From contig CM074695.1 of NCBI GenBank assembly GCA_037367355.1, forward strand, positions 868,001 to 932,000: a DNA stretch of 64,000 nt. The letters are read 5' to 3'. Positions 35,239-46,800 of the stretch are shown in pieces. Position numbers and translations under genes: made by a program. This stretch comes from Neoscytalidium dimidiatum (taxonomy: Eukaryota > Ascomycota > Dothideomycetes > Botryosphaeriales > Botryosphaeriaceae). Under the pieces are notes generated by a model. It made no database searches. It was not told the origin of the DNA and saw only the letters and a program-made list of their open reading frames with translations. Position 1 is the first letter of the stretch. Each line of letters starts with the position of its first letter.

Positions 35239-36868
35239 TCTGGGGTTGAGAGCACGTCATGATTATAACACAGGCAACCTGCAGGCAGGGGCTTCGAGAT
35301 TTCCATTTAACTGTCCAGATTTTGTTATTGATTAGCAAAAATTCCACTAGATGTTGAGGGCCTATGCCTGGTGTTCTCCTTGAGCTAAGGGGAAGTCGCC
35401 CGCTGCGCAAGTATGCGTCAATTTCAAAAAAAAAAAAAAAAATGAATGAGCAGTTGGAGCAGTCATCTGGATGTAGAAGTTTTGGCCTTCCTCGTACATT
35501 CGCATCCAAACAACTGCTTCGACAGCCTTCAGCATGTCTGACCTACCCTGGACAAGTCGGGCCGACATGCGGCGTGTCAGCCAAGCTGACGATCTACTCC
35601 GACGCCTCAGCTCTATCACCGCTCGGCATTCGGAGTCAACCCAGCCGAAATCTTGGCTGACCACCGCTGCTTTCTCACGGCCCGTCCCCTGGGCTTGGTC
35701 CAATGGCATGGAACGCCTGCGGCATTTCTACCTCCCCAACGTCTTGGCTTTCACAGCGCCGTACTGCGCTAGAGGTCAGGAAATGTAGCCCGCGCTTTAC
35801 ATAACGATCTGAATACAACTAGCTGTAAGGAAAGCGTCGAGTAGGGAAGCTTGTTAACACCATCTACATATGTTTTCTACTTGTCTCGAAACACCAGCGG
35901 CCCATCCGCGAGAAGGTCCACGCGTAATTAACCCAAAGCTTTTTTAACCCCATCCTAAAACGGCGCACCTTCAACGAATCATCGTTCGCCCTTATAGATC
36001 GCCGCTCTATTCCTGTAAGGCCTGCAGTCGCCACTGTAAGGCTTCCAAGGCCCCTGCTGTGCGTCCCTCTTCCGGCCACCTCCGAATGCTTCTGAGCCCG
36101 ACTTAATGCAGATGCTAGTGCACGTTTATCTACACCATTGATGCAGAAGGTTTCTAGAAGCACGCTCAACAGATTCTACCTTCAAGCGCATACCAATCGC
36201 GTCACTGGGTGCAAGGAGTGCTTGGCCGCTGACCGAGCTAATGACTCGAACAATTCCGTCATCTAAAGCAGTCAATACAAATCGCTCTGCGCGGATGGCT
36301 GAGAGGATCCTCCCCTGGAATGCCTCTTCTATCTTCTTGTCCTGCTTGGCCTACTAGGCGTTTTGCGGGTCCGCCGGACATTAGTTGGCTTGGTGTCCTA
36401 TTCTACAGTCTAAGTGCGCCTTTAAACGCGTGCAGCCCAGTCTGTGCTCTCTGCACTGCTCACCTATGAGGTCATTGGCGCTTTTGGCACGGACGTTTGA
36501 CAGGCCTCTAGCCTGTTGCGAGCCGCTCGCGCTTCAACCACCCCCCACCCCGGTGTGACGGTTGAGGCGAACTAGTCTGGAGCTTGATGCGGGGTGCAGG
36601 TCTTGGAGATCCTTGGGTGATGGCCCGCCCATACCGCCATGCCATCATCACACACCACTTGCCATCCAGCTTCTCGGAGAGAAATGCGGCATTTCGCACA
36701 GGCTGTCTTGAGCCCCAAAAGCAAAATCAAGATCTTGCATAAGGCAATGGCCGCTTCCCTAGCTCGCCTTGCTAGCCGCATCATGACTCTCATCCCCGCT
36801 CTGTGCTCGTGTGCTTATATCCCGCCCTGGGTCGGCATCAGTTTGCCTCAATCTCAACTATCGCAGAC
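35239..36868. other. gene-poor stretch upstream of the MFS transporter
   Basis: No gene recognised. Contains a run of 17 A at 35426-35442. The last 60 bases hold a TTATAT element and a start-proximal leader for the transporter. ORFs of up to 115 codons show no motif. Confidence 0.55.
35426..35442 (+). repeat. A17 homopolymer
   Basis: Seventeen consecutive A. No target-site duplication or coding remnant is evident beside it. Confidence 0.9.
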
Positions 36869-39071
36869 ATGGCTCCTTATTTTGGCCTCAAGGGCGGCTG
36901 GCTTACCTTCTGGGTGACGGTTGCTTGCGCAACTGACATGACTTTGTTTGGTAAGCACGAAGTTCCCACTTTACACAATGTTGACCTTCATGCTAATAAG
37001 GCACAGGTTATGATCAAGGCGTCTTCGGTGGGCAAACGAAGCTTGCCAAAACTTGAGCTCTGTAATTAACGAATGCAGGCGGGGTTGTCGTCACTCAGGA
37101 CTTCCTCAACACCCTGGACCTCAATGGCAAAACAACCCTCATCAGCACTGTGACGGCGATTTACGACGTCGGCTGCTTTTTTGGCGCTATTCTTGCGTTT
37201 ATGATTGGTGAGAAGCTAGGTAGGAAGAAGAGCGTCCTCCTCGGAACGACCATCATGGCGGCTGGTGCCATTATCCAGATCGCTTCTTTTGGGGTGCCTG
37301 AAATGATCGTGGGCCGGTACGTTCTCCGCATAGTGGCTGGGCTCGTTACTCTCTCCTGACACATTCGCTAGTATTATTGGAGGCATCGGCAATGGAATCA
37401 ACACGGCAACGGCCCCCGTCTGGCAAGGCGAGACTTCCAAGGCAAGCTGGCGCGGCAAGCTCATCGTTATTGAGATGATTCTCAATATTGCTGGCTTCTC
37501 CCTGTCCAACTGGGTCACTTATGGCTTCTCGTTCGTCGGCGGGTCGGTGTCGTGGCACTTCCCCCTTGCTTTCCAGTTCATATTCATCTTCATCCTGTGG
37601 GGGACTACACCGTGGCTCCCAGAGAGCCCCAGGTCAGACTGACCCCCGAGACAATGAGGCACCTTTGCACTGACCGATATTTAGATGGCTTATTGCCCGT
37701 GGACAAATTGATGAAGCAGAGCAAATTTTGGCAGACTTGGAGAACAAGCCAGTCGAAGACCCATACATCGTCACGCAGTCTAAAGACATCCAGTGGGCAG
37801 TCAATTACGAGCGAGAGAATTCGGTCCGCTGGCGTGACCTCCTCCGCGGCCGTACTGGCTCCCAAGGGGGAACGTGCACAATCCGACGTCTTGTTCTCGG
37901 CATGGGAACCCAAGCTATGCAGCAACTGGCCGGCATCAACGTGACTTCGTGAGTTGCCAATGATCAGACGTGATCGTATGGACCAGACGGCTGACAGTCT
38001 ATAGCTACTACCTTCCTTACGTCCTGATCAACTCGGTTGGGCTCGACAACAATCTCGCACGTCTTCTGGCGGCATGCAATTCAGTCAGCTACTTACTCTT
38101 CAGCACCATCGGCATACCGAATGTCGAAAGATGGGGCCGTCGCAAAATGATGATGTACGCAGCCGCAGGACAATGCCTCTGCTACCTGCTCATCACCGTC
38201 TGTCTACGATACTCGGAGCCCGAATTTTCCAACAGACAACAGTGGGCCTCAGCTTCCATTGCGTTTTTCTTCCTTTACTACGTCTTCTTCGGCATCGGCT
38301 GGCAGGGTGTTCCATGGCGTGAGTGTCCTTAATTCTCACCCCCTTTTCCGTTTTCACTACCCCACTCCGCCTCGCCCTATTATCTATCCACTTCTCCCGT
38401 ATATCCTAATCCATTTCACTGCTTTCTATGAGGAGGTCGGCTGTGTGTCTGGATAAGCATTTGGCCTCATATATTTTCGCGAAACTTCAACATCACCACA
38501 ACCCATCACTGCCCACCTCCCACTATCCCGAAACGTCACCCAAATAATGTACTGGCTCTTTACTAACGGTTCGAAGTGTATCCGACGGAAGTGAACAGTC
38601 TCAGTATGCGGACAAAAGGTGCTGCTTTGGGCACAGCCACGAATTGGATCTTCAACTTCATGGGTCAGTTAAGCTGGACTTCATATTTAAGCGTCGAAAA
38701 AGTTACTAACAGCCGTACCAGTGGTTGAAATCACACCTCCAGGTATCGAATCGCTAGGATGGCAATTCTACATCATCTGGACTGTTTTCAACGGGGCGTT
38801 CGTGCCGATAGTGTACCTCTTCTACCCTGAGACAGCGGATCGAACGCTCGAAGATTTGGACAGGTTGTTTATCGAGAACCACAACATCTTCATCTTCCGC
38901 GACAAGGACGCCATCTCTTCCAAGCGACCGGTGCGTTATATTGAGCACGAGAATGAGGAGGTCAGGCGGCAGAGTAGCATCAAGCCCGAGGACGTTTCGG
39001 GGGCGATTGCGGCACACAGGAAGGAGGTCTTGGCATCATCGGGCAACAACGAAAAGATTGATATTGTCTGA
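36869..39071 (+). CDS. MFS sugar transporter (sugar porter family)
   Basis: Plasma-membrane proton-sugar symporter or facilitator. Exons are 36869-36950, 37007-37027, 37079-37316, 37372-37632, 37685-37948, 38005-38318, 38577-38663 and 38722-39071, giving 538 residues. Signatures: FGYDQGVFGG in helix 1 (built over the 21-base second exon), GEKLGRKKS between helices 2 and 3, IIGGIGNGINTATAPVWQGE, LPESPRWLIARG after helix 6, QQLAGIN in helix 7, VERWGRRKMM between helices 8 and 9, and FYPETADRTLEDLDRLF near the end, followed by a charged tail of about 80 residues. Seven introns make it the most interrupted gene here; the sixth is 258 bases. Substrate (hexose, disaccharide or polyol) cannot be told from these motifs. 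Confidence 0.93.
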
Positions 39072-40380
39072 CTACTACGCGCTGGCTACTCCACTTTGTA
39101 AGTGCGCTGCAGAGGGAAACGGCGTGGCGTTGCAGATTGATGGGGTGGTGCGTGATTGGTGTGGTCTGGACTGCAGCTGCGCATTAAAAATTGGAAAAGA
39201 GGAATTATCAGTAGCACTATTGCAGACAAAATTACAACTTTAAGAGCTGAAGGCCAGTGTGCGTGCTCTACGTCACATGCGGAGGGGTGGTGGCACAGGG
39301 AGAGGAAGTGTGATTGCTGGACGTGGTCCTGGTGTTATCAGGGTTGACGCCCACACGCCCCACGTTTCCCCTGGCATTTGGCTAGCACGTTTTGAAACGC
39401 TCGTCCTGAAGCCTGCAGCAGCACCAACAGCAGCACCAGCCAGCCCGGCAGGCGCTCTGCAGGCGCTCTGCAGGCATGGAGATAACGGCAGCGGATGCGC
39501 GAGTCCTTGGGCTGCACGAGGGACGGGCTGGAATTCTGTGTTGGCAGCTCGCTTGCAGCAGCCGCCCACCAAGACCAGCCGACAAGGGCTGCCAGCCATC
39601 CAGGCCCTCCGGACGACGGACGACCATTACAGCGAAGCGCGCGGGAACGGGAGCGCTGCAAGACTCGGCAAGCCTTCCTCATCTCGATTGCGTTTCGCGC
39701 GCACGTCGGCGGCCACAGGAGTTGGCGGGCGGGGGGGCGGATTGAGCGGACTGGGCTTGCCTCACCAGTGGACGGTCAGGCGGCGAAGGCACGGCGGGCG
39801 GCCCGCGGGCTGACAGGAACAGGAAAGGCACGGCAAAGACACAGCAAAACGAGCGAAGAATCTGGAGGGCTGAAACGCTGCCGGCGTCCAGGCGCAAGCC
39901 ACCAACCGGGGCCCGCGCTGCCTGCTGCCTGCCTTCCGAAAAGAGAGCCCCAGCCCGGCGAATAGGAACCCAGCGCCCGCCAGCGCCGGTGCCCCCATTG
40001 GCCCACCCTCTACCCTTTTTTCTCACCTTAGCCTTACTCAATGTACTCTGTCAAGCCACACTGCACCGCTAATGTATGCTGAAGGAGTCTCTCTTTTACC
40101 ATGCTTCCTTTGTCCCCCGCCCCCCCCGTGAGGCAACTATGGCTTGTCTTGTCTGCTATATTTGACCATTGTGCTCCCCTGCCGCCCATTGTCTTCAATA
40201 TCTTCCCGGCCCCGGCAGGCTATTCAAACTCATTCCATCACTCTAGAGTCCGTGACTCGGCCATTCATTCTCTCGCTCTCTGCGGCCTCATTCATTCTTC
40301 TGCTCTTGTCATTCGTTCACTGCTTGCGTGCATTCATATCTTAGCTTCTTCCTTGTCTCAATTTGTGCACCTTTTTCGAA
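39072..40380. other. intergenic, GC-rich with CAG/GCAGC-type repeats
   Basis: No gene recognised in 1.3 kb. Includes GCAGCA and GGCGCTCTGCA repeats near 39415-39475, C-runs near 40112-40127 and a CT-rich leader before the next gene. Long ORFs on both strands are low-complexity. Confidence 0.6.
39415..39475 (+). repeat. GCAGCA-rich stretch with GGCGCTCTGCA duplication
   Basis: Interrupted CAG-type triplets followed by two adjacent copies of an 11-base unit GGCGCTCTGCA. Confidence 0.75.
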
Positions 40381-42252
40381 ATGCTTGCCAACAAGTTCTC
40401 GTCCGCCACTGCCCTTGCTGCTCTGGCTTCTGTGGCCGCTGCCATTGACTGGAGTGCCATCGACTACCATGGCCACTACTTCCGGCAGGAGTGGGTTGAG
40501 CCGCCCGTCACTGTCGAGCGGTTGGATCCTATCCTGAACCCCGGTCAACTGGGTACCCACGTCCACTCCTTCATCGGTGCCAATGCTGTGTCTGCCACCA
40601 CCGACTACAACGACACTCAGCATGCCTCTTGCAGCCAGGTCTACGTCAAGCCTGACAAGAGCCTCTATTGGGCACCCGCACTCTACTTCCAGGACCCTAA
40701 AAACCAGAGCTTCACTCGCGTCAAGGAGCACCACCGTGTCATCTACTACTTGTAGGTCTCTATGCATCCCCCCGCAAGTGACAAATATTAGGACTGACCT
40801 GACCTCTGTAGCAATCGCGCCGCCGACCCGGACACCGGTGCTGACAATTTCGACCTCATCGAGGAGTTTCCGGAGGGCTTCCAAATGATTGCCGGTGACG
40901 CTAACTTGCGCGCCCCTGCCGCGACTAAGCAGTTACAGAATTCTATAGAGTGGTTTTGCCATGGGCCTGACGTCAAGTCCAGTGGCTTCCCGGGCAATTT
41001 CACCTCGTGCCCGAACGGTTTCGCTGGCTCCGTCCGCTTCCCGTACTGCTGGAACGGCGACAACTTCAACATTGCCGACCCGCACGCCCACATGTCTTAC
41101 CCTAAGACCGATGCCGAGGGCAACGGTGCTCCAGACAGCGGCCCATGCCCGGCATCCCATCCGCACATTCTACCCCACATCTTCATCGAGTTCTGGTTTG
41201 ACACGGTCCCATTTGATGGCCTCTACGAGATGGGCGACACGCCCTGGGTTGTGTCCCACGGCGACCCCACCGGCTACGGCTTCCATGCTGATTTCCTCAA
41301 CGGCTGGCAGCCAGGCGTGTTGGGGAAGCAGATGAAGGAGTGCAATATTGGCGAGTCCGGAGAGCCGCTCGAGAACTGTTTTGACACTTGGAAGAAGGAC
41401 GGCCAGGAAGACATCCGGGAGAATTGCTCTCAGAAGTCGTCAGTCACCGAGCAGGTTGAGGGCTGGCTCGACGCTTTGCCCGGCTGCAACCCCATCCAGC
41501 ATGGGCCCGAGCGAGCTGTCATGAAGACGGACTGCGGCGACACCGCAACCTTGAATGGGAATACAGCCTCTCCTAGCAATCCTGCACCAGCCGCCGGCTC
41601 TGCAGTAAGCTCTGCTATCGAGAATGCTGCCTCTGAAGCTGTTCCTGAGACTTCCTCTTCAGCCTCAGCCACTGCCGTCGTCTCCTTCTCTGCGCCTCCC
41701 TCTTCATTGACTGCACTATCCGTCACACCCGTAGTCACCGAAGCCGCCGCAGAAACCACAGACAGCAACGGCAACGTAGTCTACGTCACCGTGACTTCGT
41801 ATTACACCGCCGACGGCCCTGAACCCACTGCTGTGCCTTCTCCTGTATCGAACGCCAACACTAACGCCAATGTTACCCTTCCAGCCGACTGGTCTGCATC
41901 GGGCTGCCACAGTGACGCTGTTTTCCCCCGATCTCTTTCTGGCAAGGAACTCGCGTACTGGGGTGAGCCCATTACGTCGTCTGGCTGCGTTAAGTATTGT
42001 AGCGAGCAGGGTTTCAGCATCGCTGGTACTGAATACGGCGATCAGTGCTTCTGCGGCGACAGCTTGACTCAAAGCGAGTCGCTTGATGCTGGGAAATGCA
42101 ACATGGAATGTAAGGGCAACGCAGGCGAGATTTGCGGTGGCAAGGGATCTCTGAGCATTTTCGTGAAGGGCGGGAAGAGCGTTAAGAGCAGGAAGCGGAG
42201 CCAGCATTTCCGTAAGCACGTTGGAGGTGGTGCCAGCGTTCACAGGGCATAG
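40381..42252 (+). CDS. secreted DUF1996 protein with C-terminal WSC domain
   Basis: Secreted protein of the fungal DUF1996 family, often cell-wall or biomass associated. Exons are 40381-40751 and 40812-42252, giving 603 residues. A signal peptide (residues 1-21, ending SVAAA) leads to the DUF1996 domain, with GTHVHSFIGAN, YWAPALYF, the PHAHMSYP segment, HILPHIFIEFWFDT and HGDPTGYGFHADFLNGW. A Ser/Thr/Ala/Pro-rich linker (about 395-480) follows, likely O-glycosylated. The WSC domain (about 490-580) has GCHSDAVFPRSL, CVKYCSEQGFSIAGTEYGDQCFCGD and CNMECKGNAGEICGGKGSLSIF, that is, eight cysteines with the QCFCG core. The tail is basic. WSC domains bind polysaccharide in yeast sensors; here there is no transmembrane segment, so it is likely released or wall-bound. 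Confidence 0.92.
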
Positions 42253-42304
42253 TTCTGATGATTTGCATGGTTGACTGCCCTCTTACATTCTCCCCACTTC
42301 TTTC

Positions 42305-42335
<31 letters not shown>

Positions 42336-43121
42336 TTTCTTCTTTGCCAGAGACCACTAAAATGGGTGATTAGATGGCTCAACCCTTTTTTCGGTTCTTT
42401 CTCTTGACCATGAGAACGTTCTCCCACGATATTATGAGTACAACGGCTCTTTCTTAGCCTTTACATTCGCTTCACGGATTTGGGGCAGGACTGGCGTCTA
42501 TGCGCTGGGAAAAGCCATTGTGATTATTCGACGACTGGTAGACAGATCCAATATAGCGAAGAAATACTGCAAACTTAACGCAGGGCCATTTATGATTGGT
42601 GGTGGAGGGACGTCCCCAATTGGGCCAAGAGTTTATACGTACCAGCCTCTTCCTTGCTTCGGTGCGCCACTAGCTTGGCCCCCCAGCCACGACCCCGCGC
42701 CGCCGCATAAGTAGTGATACGACACTGCGAACGACGGCCCTGAAGACACCACTACTATTGTTTCCCTTTGTCTGACGCCCCCTTAAGCCGTTATAGGACG
42801 ACCATCCTGGGCTATCTTGGTGTTGTCGCATATCACTACCATCGGGTCGAATACTGGCATCGGCCACGACTATCTCCGTTGTCTCACTCGTGCAACTCAT
42901 AGCTATTCCAAACGCCTCGAGCTTCACACATCTTGTGCAATCTGCTTCAGCAACCGTGGCACCGTCATTTCGTCTACTCAAACCCGGAGCACCGGGTATT
43001 CGAGGCGGATCCCCAACTCGTGTCTTTCCTTTGGAAAGTCCACAATCCCAGACCGGGAATCGGAAGAAGAGAGGAGCCCAACAAAAAGCAGGGGGGATGA
43101 TAAGGGTTCCTACATCGTAAA
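42253..43121. other. intergenic with CTT microsatellite
   Basis: No gene recognised. Starts with a CTT microsatellite in the 3' flank of the DUF1996-WSC gene; the remainder is of mixed composition. Confidence 0.6.
42305..42345 (+). repeat. (CTT)n microsatellite
   Basis: About ten CTT units with one interruption (TTTTT), just after the DUF1996-WSC stop codon. Confidence 0.9.
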
Positions 43122-43824
43122 ATGACGATTCCAGACACAGCCGCCGCATCAGAGGGGCTGGAGGCATGGTTCAACCAGACGCTCTCCTCAGCATCCAACC
43201 GGCGGCGCGGAGGCCGACATGACCACCCGTCCGACCCAGACTTCGACGACCGCCTGTACCGCTGCTGGCGACTACAGACATGCGGATCGTGCCTCAGCAG
43301 TGACGCGCGGTGCGGATGGTGTCCATACGTTAGTTCTCCCCGACAGCCCAGACGTCCGGCTGGCTTCTCTCGGACGCTAATTGAAACACGTGCCGCAGTC
43401 ATCGACGTGCGTCCCGCTCCCTCTGGCCTCGGAGACGCCTCTCCGCTGGGCGCCTCTCGCGCCTCTAAGGTACCCGCACATCTGCCCGTTTGAGCCCGAG
43501 CGGTTCGAGGTGCGGACGAAGTCGTTCGGGCGCGAGAGCTGCAACGTTTCCACGACCACGGTGCTTACCGCCGTCGTCTCCTTCCTTTGCGGTGTTGCCG
43601 CGGTCTTTGTGTTGCTTGGATTCGCATGGGTTATTTCCTGGCTAATCAGGGCCGGAAGAAAGGCTAGAAACGGACTGGAAGTGCTGATTGTAGAAGGCAG
43701 CATGCCGGGAGAAGTGTGGAGGGAGGAGAGGGTCTGGGTAAGGAAGGGGAGGGGTTGGTGGTGGAGAAAGAAGGTGGAAGGGGAAGATGGGGAGAGGACG
43801 GCGCTGCTTTCTCGCCGAAATTGA
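43122..43824 (+). CDS. PSI-like single-pass membrane protein
   Basis: Exons 43122-43328 and 43399-43824 give 210 residues. The N-terminal part holds RLYRCWRLQTCGSCLSS, then CGWCPYSSTC across the intron, and YPHICPF: a cysteine cluster with WCP and C-x-x-C spacing like PSI (plexin-semaphorin-integrin) domains. One strong transmembrane helix follows (VLTAVVSFLCGVAAVFVLLGFAWVISWL in part), then a basic, Trp-rich cytosolic tail (VRKGRGWWWRKK) ending TALLSRRN. There is no cleavable signal peptide, so the helix may be the sole anchor, with the cysteine-rich side lumenal. Such small PSI membrane proteins are common and uncharacterised in Pezizomycotina. Membrane location is well supported; role is unknown. 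Confidence 0.8.
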
Positions 43825-44544
43825 CACTGATGCCAGTCCCCGTGGTGTAGAAGTGGCAGTTGGTTTGCCGTTTCAAATTCGAGGTCGGGTTGGGCCGAGC
43901 CCTGCAGCAGAGAGAGTGATTGGGCCGGGACTTACCCATTGATGCTTAACTCCGCTTGAGAACTCCACACGACGTCGCTATATTAACCTAAATTGGGAAT
44001 CTCTTCGTGCCTCTCGGTCAGCCAGCAATGTGGCTTATATGGTAATCAATGCATCTGGATCTTCGGCTTTGCAGCTTTTCGGAACGCTAAAGCCGCAGGT
44101 TCCGTGAACTGGGGTCGAGACAATGCCGGAAGGATGGCACAGTCATTCTAAAGGAGTGACTGTGAAGCTCAGCTGATCTGGATGACAGGCGCGCGATCGG
44201 TTGGAGACGGGTAGGTGGTTAGGCAGATGGCGTGGGCTGATGGACCGCGGCGCCAGCTCCTGCCAGACGCCGCGGTGCCCCTCCATCAGACGTCACCGCC
44301 TCGGATCCTAAGCAGCCGAAGCCCGTGCACCACCGGCCCGCCACCAAAAGCCCAATGACATTGGCCCATCTCATGGCAGCGAGCTGGACCGATCCGATGA
44401 CCCATGCACTCAAACGTGCCCTCTGAATCGCGGCCAGCTATAAATTTACAAGTATGCAATGCTTTCCCGAACCCCTAACGGAGATTATCCTCATTTCCTT
44501 CGCCATTCCAATCGTATTCCCTGCAAACCCACTAAGAATCCAAA
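43825..44544. other. intergenic upstream of the glutathione transferase gene
   Basis: No gene recognised. Promoter of the next gene, with a TATA element listed separately. Confidence 0.6.
44439..44445 (+). promoter_or_regulatory. TATA box of the glutathione transferase gene
   Basis: TATAAAT at about 100 bases before the start codon, in a setting of mixed composition. Good match by sequence and distance. Confidence 0.5.
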
Positions 44545-45298
44545 ATGACCATCATCGTCCATCACCTTCAACGCTCGCAGTCGGAACGCATCGTGTGGTT
44601 GTGCGAGGAGCTCGGCATACCTTATGAGCTCAAGATATACCAGCGTGATCGCAAGACGCTGCTGGCTCCGCCAGAGCTGAAGGCCCTGTACGGCGTCCTG
44701 TAGATTTGGAAAAGATTGCTGCTAACACGCCAACCACAGCCACCCGGCCGAGACCGCACCTATACTCGAAGATGGTGGCCTCAAACTCTCTGAATCTGGT
44801 GCCATTATGGAGTACATAATCGCCAAGCATGGCAATGGTCGCCTGTCAGTGCCCCCCAGCGCCCCGAACTTCGCCGACTACATCTATTGGTTTCACTGGG
44901 CCATTGGGACCTTAGGGCCCTCTGTGTCTACCCCTATGATGCTTCAGCTAGCCGGCGTGAGCAACGAAAACCCCAGTCCCGTCATCCACAGTATCAGGAG
45001 TCGCTTCGAGAGGGCGCTGAAGCGTATCGATGATCGCCTGAAGGAAACAACCTATCTGGCTGGCGATGAGCTAACCGCCGCCGACATTTATGCCGTCTGG
45101 TCTGTCTCAACGATGCGGTTGTTCAACCCGTATCCCTTGACTGGGTACGATGGTATTTTGCAATGGTTGGAGAGGTGTGCACAAAGACCAGCATACAAGG
45201 CCCTCATTGAAAAGGCAGAGAAGGGCGAGAACCGGGGAGTTGTGCCAACCATCATGCCTGAAGCGCCCCAAGCCATGTGGGCCTTGCTCGAAAAATAA
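44545..45298 (+). CDS. glutathione S-transferase, Gtt1-like
   Basis: Cytosolic or ER-associated glutathione transferase, conjugating glutathione to electrophiles or acting as a peroxidase. Exons 44545-44687 and 44740-45298 give 233 residues. The thioredoxin-fold domain has HHLQRSQSERIVWLCEELG, YQRD and PPELKAL joined to HPAETAPILED, then LSESGAIMEYI, matching the Gtt1 pattern (Y-x-RD, PPELK, HP-x-x-x-x-P, ESG). The C-terminal helical domain shows ALKRIDDRLKETTYLAGDELTAADI in part and LQWLERCAQRPAYK. A second in-frame donor 12 bases downstream (44700) would insert four residues and a 40-base intron; the 52-base intron is preferred as it restores the family spacing. Confidence 0.88.
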
Positions 45299-45592
45299 GC
45301 CATGCAGGCTCGATGAAGAGTATTGCTGTAGGTAGAGCGTCCACAGAAGTAGCTGTTCCATACTGTACATACGGCGAATTCGCACATCAGCATAGCATGT
45401 AACGAATACATGGCGGATTACACTCATGGTCATAGCTTGCTGCCTGCTTGAAGTCGTCTAAGAATGATGTCCATCAGCTTGGGTAAGAGAGCAGCAAGAA
45501 GGCAGCGCTGGGTATTGCAATCACCTTGACCCGTTATTGTACCCACACGACTCCAAAAGAGACGCCGGCGAACGTAGGTCCACCGTAATCTC
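45299..45592. other. intergenic between convergent transferase and MRX11 genes
   Basis: About 300 bases shared by two 3' ends; no gene recognised. Confidence 0.6.
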
Positions 45593-46332
45593 TCATCCGC
45601 CCTTCCCAGCGACCTTATTTTGCCTCCCGAATATACGCCTGAGTCCCTTTCCTACAGACCCCAGCACCACCCTCGCGAACCATGGCGTTGCCCACACGCT
45701 TATTGCCAGCCTCAGAGGCAACAGCGCCTTCGTGACAGCCCATGCCGTCGCGACCTCGACCAGCACACGCACGCCACCTTCGCCCCAATTCCACGCCGTA
45801 CCTGCCTTCCTGCGCAGCTTGTCTCTCCTACCGCCCTCCCCGACCTCGCCTTCCGCCTCGTGCACCCCCTCGTCGGTGATCCAGCCTTTCCGGCGGAAAT
45901 AGCGGCCGAAGCGCTCGACGCCTTGCTTGACCCACGCGCCCTCGGAGATGTACGGCGGGAGCCAGTCCGCGTAGTGGAACGTTGCGGCAAGGCCGACAAG
46001 CGGAACCACAGCGGTGATCTCGTGCAAGATGAGGAAGGCCGTTACGTGGGTAAGGGGTGCGCTGCGCAGCGGCGAAAGGTAACGTTGTAGGCGAGAAGGC
46101 ACTGGTTTCAATGTCAGTCGGACGTGCGTATCTGAACCGTCAGTCAGTTGTGCCTACGGCGCGATATCACTCGGTCTAGACGCGACTGCTTGCGGGCTGT
46201 AGCAGCTGCTTCTGAGGCTTCGGAGGATGGCGGCCGAGGTTTTGCGGAAAAGCGACGCAGAGCGCCGCCATTGCGTGGGCGCAGGAGGCTTGCATTTATA
46301 CGCACCAGTGCGCGCGAATATGGGCCTCTCAT
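45593..46332 (-). CDS. MRX11: mitochondrial Mrx11/FLILHELT-family protein
   Basis: Fungal mitochondrial protein of the FLILHELT family (named for its motif), associated with mitochondrial expression complexes in yeast. Minus-strand exons are 46332-46158 and 46101-45593, giving 227 residues. The first 58 residues are Arg/Ser/Ala-rich with no acidic run, fitting a presequence. The signature follows as THVTAFLILHEITAVVPLVGL, a hydrophobic helix, then ATFHYADWLPPYISEGAWVKQG and FGRYFRRKGW. A second hydrophobic block ends VRVLVEVATAWAVTKALLPLR, before a basic tail. The join ISRLPSRLQRYLSPLR over the 56-base intron is typical. Role in mitochondrial gene expression is by family only. Confidence 0.84.
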
Positions 46333-46800
46333 AGCGACCAGCGTAGGCGTTTATAGAGCGGAAAGCATTGCGTGGTGCGTTCACGACGGAAACGTTCGTT
46401 TGTCGACGTGATGGATGTGAAGCAGCTGGGAGCTTTGGCCCACTGCCGACACAATGGGGCGCACCCGATCTTAGCCAAGATTTTCGAGCTCAAATATCGC
46501 GAATGCCACCATTTAATAACAGCTCCTTCACCAATTGGTATTGTTATGTAAACTTGCTCATGTACAGCTACCTACAGTATTTGCTGCCCTACCCTTAGAA
46601 GAACGCCCCCCCCTTTAGCGGGCAATAGAGAAAGTCCTGTTGAAACACCGCTTCTCTATTATTTTACAGCCGCTTCCTTTTCTTAGTTATGCTACTCCTA
46701 GAAAAGACGGTGAAAAGCATCAGAAACGCCTCGCTTATTGAACCTGTTCGTCCCAGTCATGTCTATTCCTCCTAATTGTCCGATTTAATCCATAACTGCA
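46333..46800. other. intergenic, MRX11 promoter and MTHFR 3' flank
   Basis: No gene recognised; includes C-rich and AT-rich patches around 46600-46800. Confidence 0.6.

Noticed and set aside
35426..35442. Poly-A tail of a retrotransposed copy
   Set aside because: No coding remnant upstream and no target-site duplication visible.
34828..36868. Ustiloxin-type RiPP gene cluster
   Set aside because: The repeat precursor would fit, but no DUF3328/UstY-like, tyrosinase or methyltransferase gene is seen beside it, so no cluster is claimed.
42305..42345. CRISPR-like regular repeat
   Set aside because: Plain CTT microsatellite in a eukaryote; no spacers.
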